DNA from: Roseateles subflavus
GTDB lineage: Bacteria; Pseudomonadota; Gammaproteobacteria; Burkholderiales; Burkholderiaceae_C
DNA length: 64,000 nucleotides
Reading direction: 5' to 3'
Assembly (NCBI RefSeq): GCF_030285365.1
Contig: NZ_JASVDS010000003.1
Coordinates: 124,001 to 188,000 of the forward strand
Part shown: positions 27,525-36,412 of the stretch, piece after piece
Layout of the letters: every line of letters starts with the position of its first letter
How positions within the stretch are numbered: position 1 is the stretch's first letter
The notes under the pieces: generated by a model
The model's input: only the letters and a program-made list of their open reading frames with translations
The model's database searches: none
What the model was told of the DNA's origin: nothing
Made by a program: the position numbers and the translations under genes

Positions 27525-28844
27525 ATGCGACGCATCGCGGTCATCGGTTCTGGAGTCTCGGGTCTCGCAGCGGCGTGGCGGCTCAGTGCGCCCGGCTCGC
27601 CCCATCGCGTCACGCTGTTCGAGGCCGGCAGCCACTTCGGCGGCCATGCCCACACGGTGGACCTGTGCCTCGACGGCGTCAGCCATGGCGTGGACACCGG
27701 CTTCCTGGTCTTCAACCACCGCACCTATCCGCTGCTGACGGAGCTGTTCCGCACGCTCGGCGTCGAGACGGCGCCCTCGGACATGTCCTTCTCGGTGCAG
27801 GTGCCGCGGGCCGACGGGCGCGAGGGCCTGGAGTGGAGCGGCAGCTCGCTCGACACCGTCTTCGCCCAGCGCCGCAACCTGCTCAGGCCGAGCTTCTGGC
27901 GCCTGCTGTCGGAGATCCTGCGCTTCAACCGCCTGTGCACGGGGCTGGCCGTCCGCGGCGAGGATGCGGCCCTCGATGCCACCATCGAGGCTTTCCTGGC
28001 CGAGCACGGCTTCGGCCGCGAGTTCCAGGACCACTACCTGCTGCCGATGGTCGGCTGCATCTGGAGCTGCCCGACGGACCAGATGCTGCGCTTTCCCATC
28101 CGCACGCTGATCCGCTTCTGCCACAACCACGGCCTGATCCAGGTGAACGACCGTCCCCAGTGGCACACCGTGCGCGGGGGCTCGCGACAGTATGTGCGCC
28201 AGATGCTGCAGCGCCTGCCTGACGCCCGGCTTCACACGCCGGTGCTGGGCGTGCAGCGCCAGGCGCAGGGGGCGCGGGTGTTGACCGGGCAGGGCGCGGA
28301 GCACTTCGATGCCGTCGTCCTGGCCTGCCACAGCGATCAGGCCCTGGCGCTGCTCGGGGACGATGCCACGCCCGACGAGCGCGCCGTGCTCGGCGCCATC
28401 CGCTACCAGCCCAACGAAGCCGTGCTGCACACCGACGCCTCGGTGCTGCCGCGCCGCCAGCGGGCCTGGGCGGCCTGGAACTACGAGCGGGCCCTGGGCA
28501 GCGAACGCGAGGGGGCGCAGGTCTGTCTGCACTACCTGATCAACCGCCTGCAGCCGCTGCCGTGGCAGCGGCCGGTGGTGGTGTCGCTCAATCCGGTGCG
28601 GCCCTTCGACGAGCGCCTCGTGCACCGCCGCATCAGCTATGCCCACCCGGTGTTCGACCGCGCCGCCATGCAGGCGCAGGCCCGGCTGCCGCAGCTGCAG
28701 GGGCAGCGTCACACCTGGTTCTGCGGCGCCTGGGGCGGCTATGGCTTCCACGAGGACGGCCTGCGCTCGGGCTTCGAGGCGGCCGATGGCGTCGATGCGG
28801 CCCTGCTGGCGCAGGACGCCCACCTGGCGCAGGGGGCGGCGTGA
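27525..28844 (+). CDS. FAD/NAD(P)-binding amine oxidase-like protein (COG2907)
   Basis: 439 residues. It begins with the FAD Rossmann motif (IGSGVSGLAAAWRL) and an acidic strand end followed by GGHAHTVD, then a conserved DTGFLVFNHRTYPLL. It belongs to a flavoprotein family that almost always precedes DUF1365 and a CFA-synthase-like methyltransferase. In Rhodobacter related gene sets belong to the singlet-oxygen (sigma-E/ChrR) response. The likely role is redox chemistry on a fatty acyl chain of a membrane lipid; this is inferred from context. It is the first gene of the operon and overlaps the next by 4 nt (GTGA). Confidence 0.85.
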   Translation: MRRIAVIGSGVSGLAAAWRLSAPGSPHRVTLFEAGSHFGGHAHTVDLCLDGVSHGVDTGFLVFNHRTYPLLTELFRTLGVETAPSDMSFSVQVPRADGREGLEWSGSSLDTVFAQRRNLLRPSFWRLLSEILRFNRLCTGLAVRGEDAALDATIEAFLAEHGFGREFQDHYLLPMVGCIWSCPTDQMLRFPIRTLIRFCHNHGLIQVNDRPQWHTVRGGSRQYVRQMLQRLPDARLHTPVLGVQRQAQGARVLTGQGAEHFDAVVLACHSDQALALLGDDATPDERAVLGAIRYQPNEAVLHTDASVLPRRQRAWAAWNYERALGSEREGAQVCLHYLINRLQPLPWQRPVVVSLNPVRPFDERLVHRRISYAHPVFDRAAMQAQARLPQLQGQRHTWFCGAWGGYGFHEDGLRSGFEAADGVDAALLAQDAHLAQGAA

Positions 28845-29635
28845 GCCCCGGGAACCTGCACAACTCTCAGGCCCGGGCCCAGCTCGGCCTGGGCTCGGTG
28901 TGGCACCGGCGCCAGCGGCCGGCGGCTAATGCCTTCCACTACGCGGGCTACTTCCTGCACCTGCCGCTGCGCCAGCTGCGCTCGCAGCCCTGCGAGGCGT
29001 TGCGCCGCAACCGCTGGGGCGCGCTGAGCTTCCATGACCGCGACCATGGGGATGGCGGCGACGACGCCCTGGCCTGGTTCGACCGCCTCCTGGCCCGCGA
29101 GGGCCTCACCGACGCCACCGGCGAGGTCTGGCTGCAGACCTACCCGCGCGTGCTGGGCTATGCCTTCAAGCCGGTGAGCTTCTGGTACGCCCACCGGCCG
29201 GACGGCAGCCTGGCGGCCGTCGTTGCGGAGGTCAACAACACATTCGGTGAGCGTCATGTCTACCTGCTGGCGGGCCCGGACCTGGCCTTCGGGCGCCGGC
29301 AGACGGCGCGCAAGGTCTTCCATGTGTCGCCCTTCTGCCGCGTCGAGGGTGAGTACGCCTTCCGCTTCGAGCGTCGCGACGACGCGCAGGGCCAGCCGGC
29401 CTATCTGCGGGCTGCCGTCGACCTGAGCGACGCCCAGGGCCTGCTGCTGCAGACCGCGCAGGCGGGGCTGCTGCAGCCGCTCACGCCGGCCGCCGCGCGC
29501 CGCGCCTTCTGGGGCCACCCGCTGATGACGCTGGCGGTGGTGGTCCGCATCCACTGGCAGGCGCTGCGACTGTGGCGCAAGCGCGTGCCCTTCTTCTCCA
29601 AGCCCACCGCCCCGTCTGAACTGGTGAGTCGATGA
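28841..29635 (+). CDS. DUF1365 family protein
   Basis: About 264 residues. It opens with VWHRRQRPAANAFHYAGYFL, contains YPRVLGYAFKPVSFWYAH and VVAEVNNTFGERHVYLL, all hallmarks of DUF1365 (COG3496). The biochemical role is unknown, but the family accompanies the flavoprotein upstream and the methyltransferase downstream across proteobacteria. I start at the GTG at 28841, whose last bases form the upstream TGA; this gives the usual family length. The stop overlaps the next ATG (ATGA). Confidence 0.85.
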   Translation: MSPGNLHNSQARAQLGLGSVWHRRQRPAANAFHYAGYFLHLPLRQLRSQPCEALRRNRWGALSFHDRDHGDGGDDALAWFDRLLAREGLTDATGEVWLQTYPRVLGYAFKPVSFWYAHRPDGSLAAVVAEVNNTFGERHVYLLAGPDLAFGRRQTARKVFHVSPFCRVEGEYAFRFERRDDAQGQPAYLRAAVDLSDAQGLLLQTAQAGLLQPLTPAAARRAFWGHPLMTLAVVVRIHWQALRLWRKRVPFFSKPTAPSELVSR

Positions 29636-30912
29636 CCATGAATCAAGACACCCTTCTTCATCCCACGTCCTCGTCCGAGGCGGCCATTCCCGCGGCGGCC
29701 CCGGCCGCCGCACGCCGCGTCCTGCGCCTGCTGCAGCGCCTGCCGCAGGGCCAGCTGACGCTGTACCTGCCCGGTGGCGACACCCAGGTGGTCGGCCGCG
29801 CCACCGAAGGCGCCGAGCGGGCGCAGCTGTGGGTGCACGACTGGCGCGTCTTCGAGCGCACGCTCAAGGCCGGCGACATCGGCCTCGCCGAGGCCTACAT
29901 CGACGGCCAGTGGGACACGCCGGACCTCGCCGCGCTGCTGCGCCTGTGCATCGTCAACCGCGAGCACATCGAGCAGCTCGTCTACGGACGCTGGTGGGGT
30001 CGGCTGCTGTACCGGCTCCGGCATCTGCGCCAGCGCAACTCGCGCGCTGGCAGCGAGAAGAACATCCACGCCCACTACGATCTGGGCAACGCGTTCTACC
30101 GGCTCTGGCTGGACCCCGGCATGAGCTACAGCGCGGCCTGGTTCGAGGGCCGCGAAGGCCAGGCGGCGCGCGACGTGCCGCTGATCGAGGCGCAGGAGGC
30201 CAAGCTGCGGCGCACCCTGCGCGAGGCCCGCGTGGCGCCGGGGCAGCGCGTGCTCGAGGTGGGCTGCGGCTGGGGCGGCCTGGCCGAGCTGGCCGCGCGC
30301 GAGTTCGGCGCCGAGGTCACGGGGGTGACGCTGTCCCGCGAGCAGCTGCAATGGGGCCGCGACCGCATCCGCGCCGCCGGCCTGGAGCACCGCGTCGACC
30401 TGCGCTACCAGGACTACCGCGACCTGCCCGCCGCCCATGCCGCCGCGCCCTTCGACGCCATCGTCTCGATCGAGATGTTCGAGGCCGTCGGCCACGAGTA
30501 CTGGCGGGGCTACTTCCAGATGCTGTGGGATTGCCTGAAGCCGGGCGGCCACGCCTGCATCCAGAGCATCACGATCCGGGACGATCTCTTCCCGCGCTAC
30601 CTGCGCTCGACGGACTTCATCCAGCAGTACATCTTCCCGGGCGGCCTGCTGCCGAGCCCGTCCGCGTTCGAGGCCGAGGCGCGCCGCGCCGGCTTCGTCG
30701 TGGAAAACCGCCTGGCCTTCGGGCGGGACTACGCCGAGACGCTGCGCCGCTGGCATGCCGACTTCCTGCGCACGCTGCCCGAGGCCCGGGCGCTGGGCTT
30801 CGACCGCCGCTTCGAGAAGATCTGGACCTTCTACCTCGCCTACTGCGAAGCCGCCTTCGACACCGGCAACACCGATGTGATGCAGTTCACCCTGCGCAAG
30901 CCGGCCCCATGA
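29632..30912 (+). CDS. Cyclopropane-fatty-acyl-phospholipid synthase-like methyltransferase
   Basis: 426 residues. The N-terminal domain (to about residue 140) carries GDIGLAEAYIDGQWDTPDL; the SAM-binding domain has motif I VLEVGCGWGGLAELAA and the family signature NIHAHYDLGNAFYRLWLDP. These enzymes transfer a methyl or methylene group from S-adenosylmethionine to a double bond in a phospholipid acyl chain at the inner membrane. Whether this one makes a cyclopropane, a branched methyl or another modification cannot be decided from sequence alone. It overlaps both neighbours by 4 nt. Confidence 0.88.
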   Translation: MTMNQDTLLHPTSSSEAAIPAAAPAAARRVLRLLQRLPQGQLTLYLPGGDTQVVGRATEGAERAQLWVHDWRVFERTLKAGDIGLAEAYIDGQWDTPDLAALLRLCIVNREHIEQLVYGRWWGRLLYRLRHLRQRNSRAGSEKNIHAHYDLGNAFYRLWLDPGMSYSAAWFEGREGQAARDVPLIEAQEAKLRRTLREARVAPGQRVLEVGCGWGGLAELAAREFGAEVTGVTLSREQLQWGRDRIRAAGLEHRVDLRYQDYRDLPAAHAAAPFDAIVSIEMFEAVGHEYWRGYFQMLWDCLKPGGHACIQSITIRDDLFPRYLRSTDFIQQYIFPGGLLPSPSAFEAEARRAGFVVENRLAFGRDYAETLRRWHADFLRTLPEARALGFDRRFEKIWTFYLAYCEAAFDTGNTDVMQFTLRKPAP

Positions 30913-31493
30913 AACGCCCGCCCGCACCCCGCCGCCGCGCGCTGTGCGCGGCCCTGATCTCCCTGCCCTGGACCCTCATGGCCCCCACCACCGCTCCTTC
31001 CGCCCCCGCTGCCGTGCCGACCGTGCCCGACGAGCTGCGCGAGCTGCTCCCCGACGCCCGCCTGCAGGGCAGCGGCGTGCTGCGCTTCTTCGGCCTGCGC
31101 GTCTACGAGGCGCGGCTCTGGACGGCCCCCGCCTTCGTGCCGGACGACTACGCGAGCCATCGTCTCGGCCTCGTCCTGAGCTATGACCGCCGGCTGGAGG
31201 GCGCGGCCATCGCCGAGCGCTCGATCGCCGAGATGCGCCGCGTGGGCAGCTTCAGCGAGGCGCAGGCACAGCAATGGCTCACGCTGATGAAGCAGGCCTT
31301 CCCCGACGTGAAGCCGGGAGATCGTCTGCTGGGCTGGCACGACGGCCAGGGCCTGGTGCGCTTCTTCCACAACGGCCGCCAGACGGTCGAGACCCGCGAC
31401 GCGCTGTACGCCCGTCTGTTCTTCGGCATCTGGCTCGCGCCCCAGAGCTCGGCGCCGGCGCTGCGCCAGTCGCTGCTGAGCCTGCCGGGCTGA
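30909..31493 (+). CDS. Chalcone isomerase-like secreted protein
   Basis: 194 residues. An N-terminal hydrophobic segment (RALCAALISLPWTLMAP) looks like a signal peptide. The rest, with LQGSGVLRFFGLRVYEARLW and LLGWHDGQGLVRFFHNGR, matches the bacterial chalcone-isomerase-like domain, a fold that in eukaryotes includes fatty-acid-binding proteins. A periplasmic lipid-binding role would suit the operon but is inference. Starts in an ATGA overlap with the methyltransferase gene. Confidence 0.8.
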   Translation: MKRPPAPRRRALCAALISLPWTLMAPTTAPSAPAAVPTVPDELRELLPDARLQGSGVLRFFGLRVYEARLWTAPAFVPDDYASHRLGLVLSYDRRLEGAAIAERSIAEMRRVGSFSEAQAQQWLTLMKQAFPDVKPGDRLLGWHDGQGLVRFFHNGRQTVETRDALYARLFFGIWLAPQSSAPALRQSLLSLPG

Positions 31494-31512
31494 TCGATCC
31501 TGCGGAGCGCGC

Positions 31513-32868
31513 ATGCCCGGCACCGTCCCGATCACGCTGAAGCCGCCGCTCACGTGCGGCGCCGCACCGGCGTGCGTGCTGCCCTGGCAGCAGGGCCTCG
31601 CGTATGGGGCGCTGGCGCTGCCGCTGGCCTTCGTCTCCCTGCCGCTGTACGTCAGCCTCCCGCATCACTACGCCACGCAGACGGGCATGCCGCTGGCGGT
31701 GCTGGGCGCCACGCTGCTCGGCCTGCGGGGCCTGGATGCGCTCATCGACCCCTGGCTGGGCCGCCGTGCCGATCGGCTGCTGAGCGAGGGCGCGCCGGCG
31801 GCCTGGCGGGCGGCGCTGGGCTTGGCGGTGTCGCTGGCCTTGACCTTCGCGGCGCTCTGGCAGCCCCCGCTGCCCGACGCCCCCGGCCAGTGGCAGGGCG
31901 CCTGGGCCTGGCTGGTGCTGAGCCTGGCCGCCTGCACGCTGGCCTTCAGCGCACTGAGCCTGCTGCACCAGGGCTGGGGCACGCGCTGGGGCGGCCCGGC
32001 CGCCTGGCGCACGCGGGTGTCGGCCTGGCGGGAAGGGGCCACGCTGCTGGGCGTGCTGATGGCGAGCGCCCTGCCGGTGTGGCTCGGTACGGGGGGGACG
32101 AGCGCGGCACTCGCGCTGGCGCTGGGCCTCGGCCTGTGGGGGCTGCATCGCCTCGTGCGCCGGGCGCCGCCGGTGCCGGTCGAGCCCGTGCCCACGACGG
32201 CGCCGCCCACCCGGCTCCCCGCCGCCGCCTCGCCCTGGCGCGCGCCGGCCTTCCGCGACCTGTTGCTCGTGTTCCTGCTCAACGGCACGGCCAGCGCCAT
32301 CCCGGCGACGCTGCTGCCCTTCTTCGTCAGTGACCGGCTGATGGCGGCACCCTGGCAACCGGCGCTGCTGCTGGCCTATTTCGGCGCCGGTGCGCTGGGC
32401 CTGCCCGCCTGGGCGGCACTCGCGGCGCGCCGTGGTCTGGCCCCGGCCTGGCGCTGGGGCATGGGGCTGAGCGTGCTGAGCTTCGCGTGCGTGCCCTGGC
32501 TGGGCGCGGGGGAGGCGCCCGCCTTCCTGCTCGTGTGCCTGGCCAGCGGCCTGGCCCTCGGGGCGGACCTCGCGCTGCCCGCGGCGCTGCTCACCGGCGT
32601 CATCCACCGCCTCGACGGCGGGCCGGGCCGCGAGGGTCTGTTCCTGGGCTGGTGGACCTGCGCCAGCAAGCTCAATCTCGCGCTGGCCGCCGGCCTCGCG
32701 CTGCCATTGCTGGCCGTGCTGGGCTACGCGCCAGGCAGCCGCGACGCCCTCGCGCTCGACACCCTCGCCTGGGCCTATGCCGGCCTGCCCTGTCTGCTCA
32801 AGCTCGCTGCCGCGGGCCTGCTGCGGCGCTGCGAGCGCCGCCATCCGTCCTGGAGTTCCGCCTCATGA
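31513..32868 (+). CDS. MFS transporter of the lipid operon
   Basis: 451 residues, about twelve hydrophobic helices. The conserved GLRGLDALIDPWLGRRADR after the second helix and the general layout match the MFS_2 / glycoside-cation-symporter branch of the major facilitator superfamily. MFS genes of this kind are regular members of the flavoprotein-DUF1365-CFA cluster; the cargo, perhaps a lipid precursor or head group, is unknown. It starts 19 nt after the chalcone-isomerase-like gene and overlaps the next gene by 4 nt. Confidence 0.8.
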   Translation: MPGTVPITLKPPLTCGAAPACVLPWQQGLAYGALALPLAFVSLPLYVSLPHHYATQTGMPLAVLGATLLGLRGLDALIDPWLGRRADRLLSEGAPAAWRAALGLAVSLALTFAALWQPPLPDAPGQWQGAWAWLVLSLAACTLAFSALSLLHQGWGTRWGGPAAWRTRVSAWREGATLLGVLMASALPVWLGTGGTSAALALALGLGLWGLHRLVRRAPPVPVEPVPTTAPPTRLPAAASPWRAPAFRDLLLVFLLNGTASAIPATLLPFFVSDRLMAAPWQPALLLAYFGAGALGLPAWAALAARRGLAPAWRWGMGLSVLSFACVPWLGAGEAPAFLLVCLASGLALGADLALPAALLTGVIHRLDGGPGREGLFLGWWTCASKLNLALAAGLALPLLAVLGYAPGSRDALALDTLAWAYAGLPCLLKLAAAGLLRRCERRHPSWSSAS

Positions 32869-33470
32869 ATCCGCGCCTTTTCTCCTCGCTCCGTCCACCG
32901 CGCCGCGCCGGGCACTCGCTGTCACGCCTCGGCCTGGTCGGGCTCCTCGGACTGGCCGGCCTGAGCGGCTGCGCCGGCCCGCAGGTGCAGGACTACGCGG
33001 CGGAGCAGCCCACGCTCGACCTGCGTCGCTACCTCGACGGCTGCCTGCAGGCCCAGGGGCTCTTCACGGACCGTGCGGGCCGCGTGGTCAAGCGTTTCCA
33101 CGTTCGCATGGAAGGCCGCTGGCAAGGCGAGGAGGGCACGCTCGACGAGCACTTCACCTACAGCGACGGCAGCACCCAGCGCCGGCTCTGGCGCCTGCGC
33201 CACCTGGGCGAGGGGCGCTACCGCGGGCAGGCGGACGACGTCGTCGGCGAGGCCTCGGGGGCGCAGGCCGGCAATGCCTTCCGCTGGGCCTACACGCTCG
33301 CGCTGCCGGTGGATGGCCGCGTCTGGCACGTGTCGCTCGACGACTGGATGTTCCTGATGGACGAGCGCACCGTGCTCAACCGCTCCGCCATGAGCAAGTG
33401 GGGCATGCACCTGGGCGATGTGACGCTGGTGTTCACCAAGGACGCCCCCGGGAGCACGGCATGCCGCTGA
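32865..33470 (+). CDS. DUF3833 lipoprotein
   Basis: 201 residues. A basic N-terminus and hydrophobic stretch end in a lipobox (GLAGLSGC), so it should be lipid-anchored after signal peptidase II cleavage. The body with GRWQGEEGTLDEHFTYSDG, WRLRHLGEGRYRGQADDVVGEA and DDWMFLMDERTVLNRSAMSK is DUF3833, a family of unknown function tied to this operon type. The ATG overlaps the MFS stop; its own end overlaps the SDR gene by 10 nt. Confidence 0.85.
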   Translation: MNPRLFSSLRPPRRAGHSLSRLGLVGLLGLAGLSGCAGPQVQDYAAEQPTLDLRRYLDGCLQAQGLFTDRAGRVVKRFHVRMEGRWQGEEGTLDEHFTYSDGSTQRRLWRLRHLGEGRYRGQADDVVGEASGAQAGNAFRWAYTLALPVDGRVWHVSLDDWMFLMDERTVLNRSAMSKWGMHLGDVTLVFTKDAPGSTACR

Positions 33471-34249
33471 TGGCGCCCCTGAACCCGCCGCTGCGCGAGT
33501 GGGCCGGGCGCTGGGTCTGGCTCGTCGGGGCGTCCTCGGGCATTGGCCGCGCGCTCGCGGAGGCCCTGCATCGCGAAGGCGCGCGGGTGGTGGTGTCCGC
33601 GCGCAGCGAGAAGGCGCTGCGGGACTTCGAGGCCACGCACCCCGGCAGCCGTGCGCTGCCACTGAACGTCACCGATGCCGCGTCCATCCGCCACGCGGCG
33701 ACGCAGGTCCTGGCGTGGGCGGGCGGCCCGCCCGCGCTTGTCGTGTACTGCGCCGGGCACTACCGGCCGCAGCGCGCCACCGAGCTCGACGCGGAGGAGC
33801 TGCAGCGCCACCTCGATGTCAACTACCGCGGCGCCCTGCATGTGCTGGCCGCCGTGCTGCCGCCGATGCTGGCCGCCGGCGCCGGGCATCTGAGCCTCGT
33901 CGGCAGCGTGGCCGGCTATCGCGGCCTGCCCAAGGCCCTGGCCTACGGGCCGACCAAGGCGGCGCTGCACAACCTGGCCGAGGTGCTGCACCTGGACCTG
34001 CGTCCGCAGGGCATCGGGGTGTCCATCGTCAACCCGGGTTTCGTGGCCACGCCCTTGACGCGGCAGAATGACTTCGAGATGCCGGCACTCATCAGCGCGG
34101 ACGAGGCGGCGCAGGAGATGCTGCGCGGCTGGGCCCGCGGGCACTTCGAGATCCACTTCCCGCGCCGCTTCACGCGCTGGATGCGCGGCCTGCGTCTGCT
34201 GCCCGACCGCTGGTACTTCGCCGCCGTGCGGCGCGCCACCGGCGCCTGA
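33461..34249 (+). CDS. Short-chain dehydrogenase/reductase
   Basis: About 262 residues of the classical SDR fold: cofactor motif GASSGIGR, NNAG-equivalent VVYCAGHY, catalytic Ser in LVGSVAG and the YGPTK tetrad Tyr/Lys. A positively charged tail (FPRRFTRWMRGLRLL) could lie on the membrane. It probably oxidises or reduces an intermediate in the same lipid pathway. Start at the ATG at 33461 gives a 10-nt overlap with the DUF3833 gene. Confidence 0.88.
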   Translation: MPLMAPLNPPLREWAGRWVWLVGASSGIGRALAEALHREGARVVVSARSEKALRDFEATHPGSRALPLNVTDAASIRHAATQVLAWAGGPPALVVYCAGHYRPQRATELDAEELQRHLDVNYRGALHVLAAVLPPMLAAGAGHLSLVGSVAGYRGLPKALAYGPTKAALHNLAEVLHLDLRPQGIGVSIVNPGFVATPLTRQNDFEMPALISADEAAQEMLRGWARGHFEIHFPRRFTRWMRGLRLLPDRWYFAAVRRATGA

Positions 34250-34317
34250 CGCGCCCTCGACCCGACGCCCGTCCCGCCTGCGCGCCCCCTCGTCAGCCCA
34301 ACGCCTGCCCGACGCCT

Positions 34318-34339
34318 GCACATAGCCTGCACATAGCCT
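34318..34339 (+). repeat. 11-bp tandem repeat before the SnoaL-like gene
   Basis: GCACATAGCCT is present twice without spacing at 34318-34328 and 34329-34339, ending 10 nt before the ATG of the SnoaL-like gene. Further partial GCCTGC units precede it. Possibly replication slippage. Confidence 0.7.
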
Positions 34340-34349
34340 GCCCATCGAT

Positions 34350-34805
34350 ATGTCCGCACTGTCCCTCGACCCGCGCACGGCGCGCCTCGTCCAGGCCTTC
34401 GAAGGCCTGCGGCCCGAGTCGCTGCCGGCCTTGATGGCGCTGTACGCCGCCGACGCCCGCTTCAAGGATCCGTTCAACGACGTCCGGGGCGCGGCCGCCA
34501 TCGAGCGCATCTTCAGCCACATGTTCGAGGTGCTCATTGCGCCTCGCTTCACGGTGACGGAGACCGTGACCGAGGGCGCCCAGGCCGTGATCGTCTGGGA
34601 CTTCGAGTTCCTGCGCGAAGCCGGTGGCACGCCCCGGCGCATCCATGGCAGCAGCCTCCTTCGCTTCGACACCGAGGGCCGCGTGAGCCTGCACCGGGAC
34701 TATTGGGACGCAGCGGAGGAGCTGTACGAGAAGCTGCCGGTGATCGGTGCGCTGATGCGCTGGCTGCGGCGCCGGCTCCAGACGCCGCCTCTCGGAAGCG
34801 CCTGA
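34350..34805 (+). CDS. SnoaL/NTF2-like fold protein
   Basis: 151 residues matching the nuclear-transport-factor-2-like cone fold: a first helix (RLVQAFEGLRPESLPALMALYAADARFKDPFND), then strands with VIVWDFEF and ISLH-like RVSLHRDYWDAAEELYEKLP. It is a usual last member of the flavoprotein-CFA operon. Relatives are small-molecule isomerases or binding proteins; the ligand is unknown. The gap of 100 nt from the SDR gene is larger than elsewhere in the operon. It ends 6 nt before the convergent cytochrome gene. Confidence 0.82.
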   Translation: MSALSLDPRTARLVQAFEGLRPESLPALMALYAADARFKDPFNDVRGAAAIERIFSHMFEVLIAPRFTVTETVTEGAQAVIVWDFEFLREAGGTPRRIHGSSLLRFDTEGRVSLHRDYWDAAEELYEKLPVIGALMRWLRRRLQTPPLGSA

Positions 34806-34811
34806 GTCCGT

Positions 34812-35315
34812 TCAGGGCTGCGGTCGTCCGGCGCCCTGCGAGCCGTCGGCCCGGGCGGCGAGGTAGGCGTAGAGGTCGCTGATGTGGGCCGTCACGACGG
34901 GCTCACCCTGCCAGGCGGGCATGCGCAGGGCGCCCTGCTGGCGCTGCAGCACGGCCTCGACCTGCGCGTCCCGGCTGCCGGCGTCCGCGCCCGCGGGCAG
35001 GGCCCAGTCGTAGCGGCTCAGCACCAGGGTCATGAAGCGGCGCTCACCCATGTCCCGCACCCGAAGCGTGAGGTCGGGCGCCTGCGCGCTGCCCGTGGCG
35101 TCGGTGCCGTGGCAGCGGGCGCACTTGTCCTGGAAGACGCGCCAGCCGGTGTAGACCGTCCCCGCCGGCTGGCTCTGCCGCGCCAGGGCTTCGGCCGGCA
35201 GCCGGTTCTGGACGGTGACGCCGCAGCCGGCCAGCAGGAGGGCCGCCGCGAGGGCAGGGCCGCCGAAGCGGGTGAGGCGTGCAGCGGGCGTGCGCGTGAG
35301 GGTCAGGTCTGGCAT
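34812..35315 (-). CDS. c-type cytochrome lipoprotein
   Basis: About 167 residues. A lipobox (ALLLAGC, C31) follows the N-terminal hydrophobic stretch, and one haem site CARCH (C65, C68, H69) marks a class I cytochrome c; the axial Met is probably in ALRMPAW. It should be anchored to a membrane facing the periplasm and act in electron transfer. The ATG at 35315 (MPDLTLTRT) was preferred over a longer frame. No oxidoreductase partner is adjacent. Confidence 0.85.
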   Translation of the reverse strand: MPDLTLTRTPAARLTRFGGPALAAALLLAGCGVTVQNRLPAEALARQSQPAGTVYTGWRVFQDKCARCHGTDATGSAQAPDLTLRVRDMGERRFMTLVLSRYDWALPAGADAGSRDAQVEAVLQRQQGALRMPAWQGEPVVTAHISDLYAYLAARADGSQGAGRPQP

Positions 35316-35411
35316 GCGAGGCTCCGGGTGGTGGCGGGCAGTCGGTGCGATCCAGCATGCCACGCGAGGCGGCGGCGGTCTTGATCTGCGTCAGGCCGGG
35401 CCGCGGGCCGC

Positions 35412-35996
35412 TCAGAAGGCCGGCCAGTCCTGGAGGTCGTCGATCTCCCGCCAGGCCCGCACGCAGGCCTGCGTCGGATCCATGCCGAGGAAGATGGCGG
35501 CCTCGGCCCAGCGCCGCCGCAGCAGGCCCAGCACCGGGCGGCCCTCGTGCATGACCCACTTGCGCATCTCGGCGGGCACCTCCGCCTTGCGGCCGGCGTT
35601 GAGCCGCAGCAGCAGCGTGGACTTGGCCAGATTGCCCACCCCGAGGTTGTAGACCCAGGAGATGAGCGCCGCCGCCTCGCAGGTCCGCAGCGGCACGTGC
35701 ACGCGCTGCTGCACGTCGCGGGCGGCGCCGCCCATGTCCCGGCGCAGCAGCAGCTCGGCCTGCGCCTCGGTGATGGCCGGCGTCTGCGGCGTGACGCGGT
35801 GGCCCGCGGCATCCACGATGCTGCCGTAGCCGATCGTCCAGGTACCGCCGGGCTGTTCGCCGTTGTCGTCGTAGGGTTGCGCGAAGAAGCCCTCGAGCCG
35901 CTTGACCACGGCCGTGGCCGCGGGCGGCACGCCGCCGTCCCAGGAGTCGGCACCGACGGTGTCGGGCGAAGCAGGCGAGGGCGTCACGGTGGCCAT
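35412..35996 (-). CDS. Phage-type lysozyme (glycoside hydrolase family 24)
   Basis: About 194 residues of the T4-type lysozyme/endolysin family, cutting the glycan of peptidoglycan. The catalytic residues can be assigned as E35 (KRLEGF), D44 (YDDNG, nine residues later as in T4 lysozyme) and T54 in WTIGYGS. The region ALISWVYNLGVGNLAKSTLLLRLN is the typical core. No signal peptide, holin or other phage gene is nearby. It could be a domesticated endolysin or part of a secretion system. The start at 35996 has AGGAG upstream. Confidence 0.88.
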   Translation of the reverse strand: MATVTPSPASPDTVGADSWDGGVPPAATAVVKRLEGFFAQPYDDNGEQPGGTWTIGYGSIVDAAGHRVTPQTPAITEAQAELLLRRDMGGAARDVQQRVHVPLRTCEAAALISWVYNLGVGNLAKSTLLLRLNAGRKAEVPAEMRKWVMHEGRPVLGLLRRRWAEAAIFLGMDPTQACVRAWREIDDLQDWPAF

Positions 35997-36163
35997 GGGC
36001 GGCTCCTGGCAGGCGATGGCGCAACGGTAGCGGCAAGCGGCCGGGCGCGCCACCCTGGCCTAGGGATCGACAGCGGGGGCGGGTGAGTCCAGGGCGCCCG
36101 GCGCCGGCCGGGGGCTCAAAGGTTGGACAATAGCCCCTTTGACCACTCCGAGACCTTCGCACC

Positions 36164-36412
36164 ATGAGCGCAGCCGAGAACGCCCCCGCCCTGCCCGACC
36201 ACCTGTCCGTCGACCCCGCCAGCCCGCACTTCGTGGCCGCCGTGTTCGAGCACGACATCGGCATCAAGTTCAACGGCAAGGAGCGCTTCGACGTCGAGGA
36301 ATACTGCATCAGCGAAGGCTGGGTGAAGGTGCCCGCCGGCAAGACGGTGGACCGCCGCGGCCGCCCGCTGCTGATCAAGCTGAAGGGCCAGGTCGAGGCC
36401 TTCTACCGCTGA
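36164..36412 (+). CDS. DUF3297 family protein
   Basis: 82 residues matching DUF3297 along its length: LPDHLSVDPASPHF, IKFNGKERFDVEEYCISEGW and GKTVDRRGRPLLIKLKG. A small cytoplasmic protein of unknown function common in proteobacteria. Stand-alone gene. Confidence 0.88.
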   Translation: MSAAENAPALPDHLSVDPASPHFVAAVFEHDIGIKFNGKERFDVEEYCISEGWVKVPAGKTVDRRGRPLLIKLKGQVEAFYR

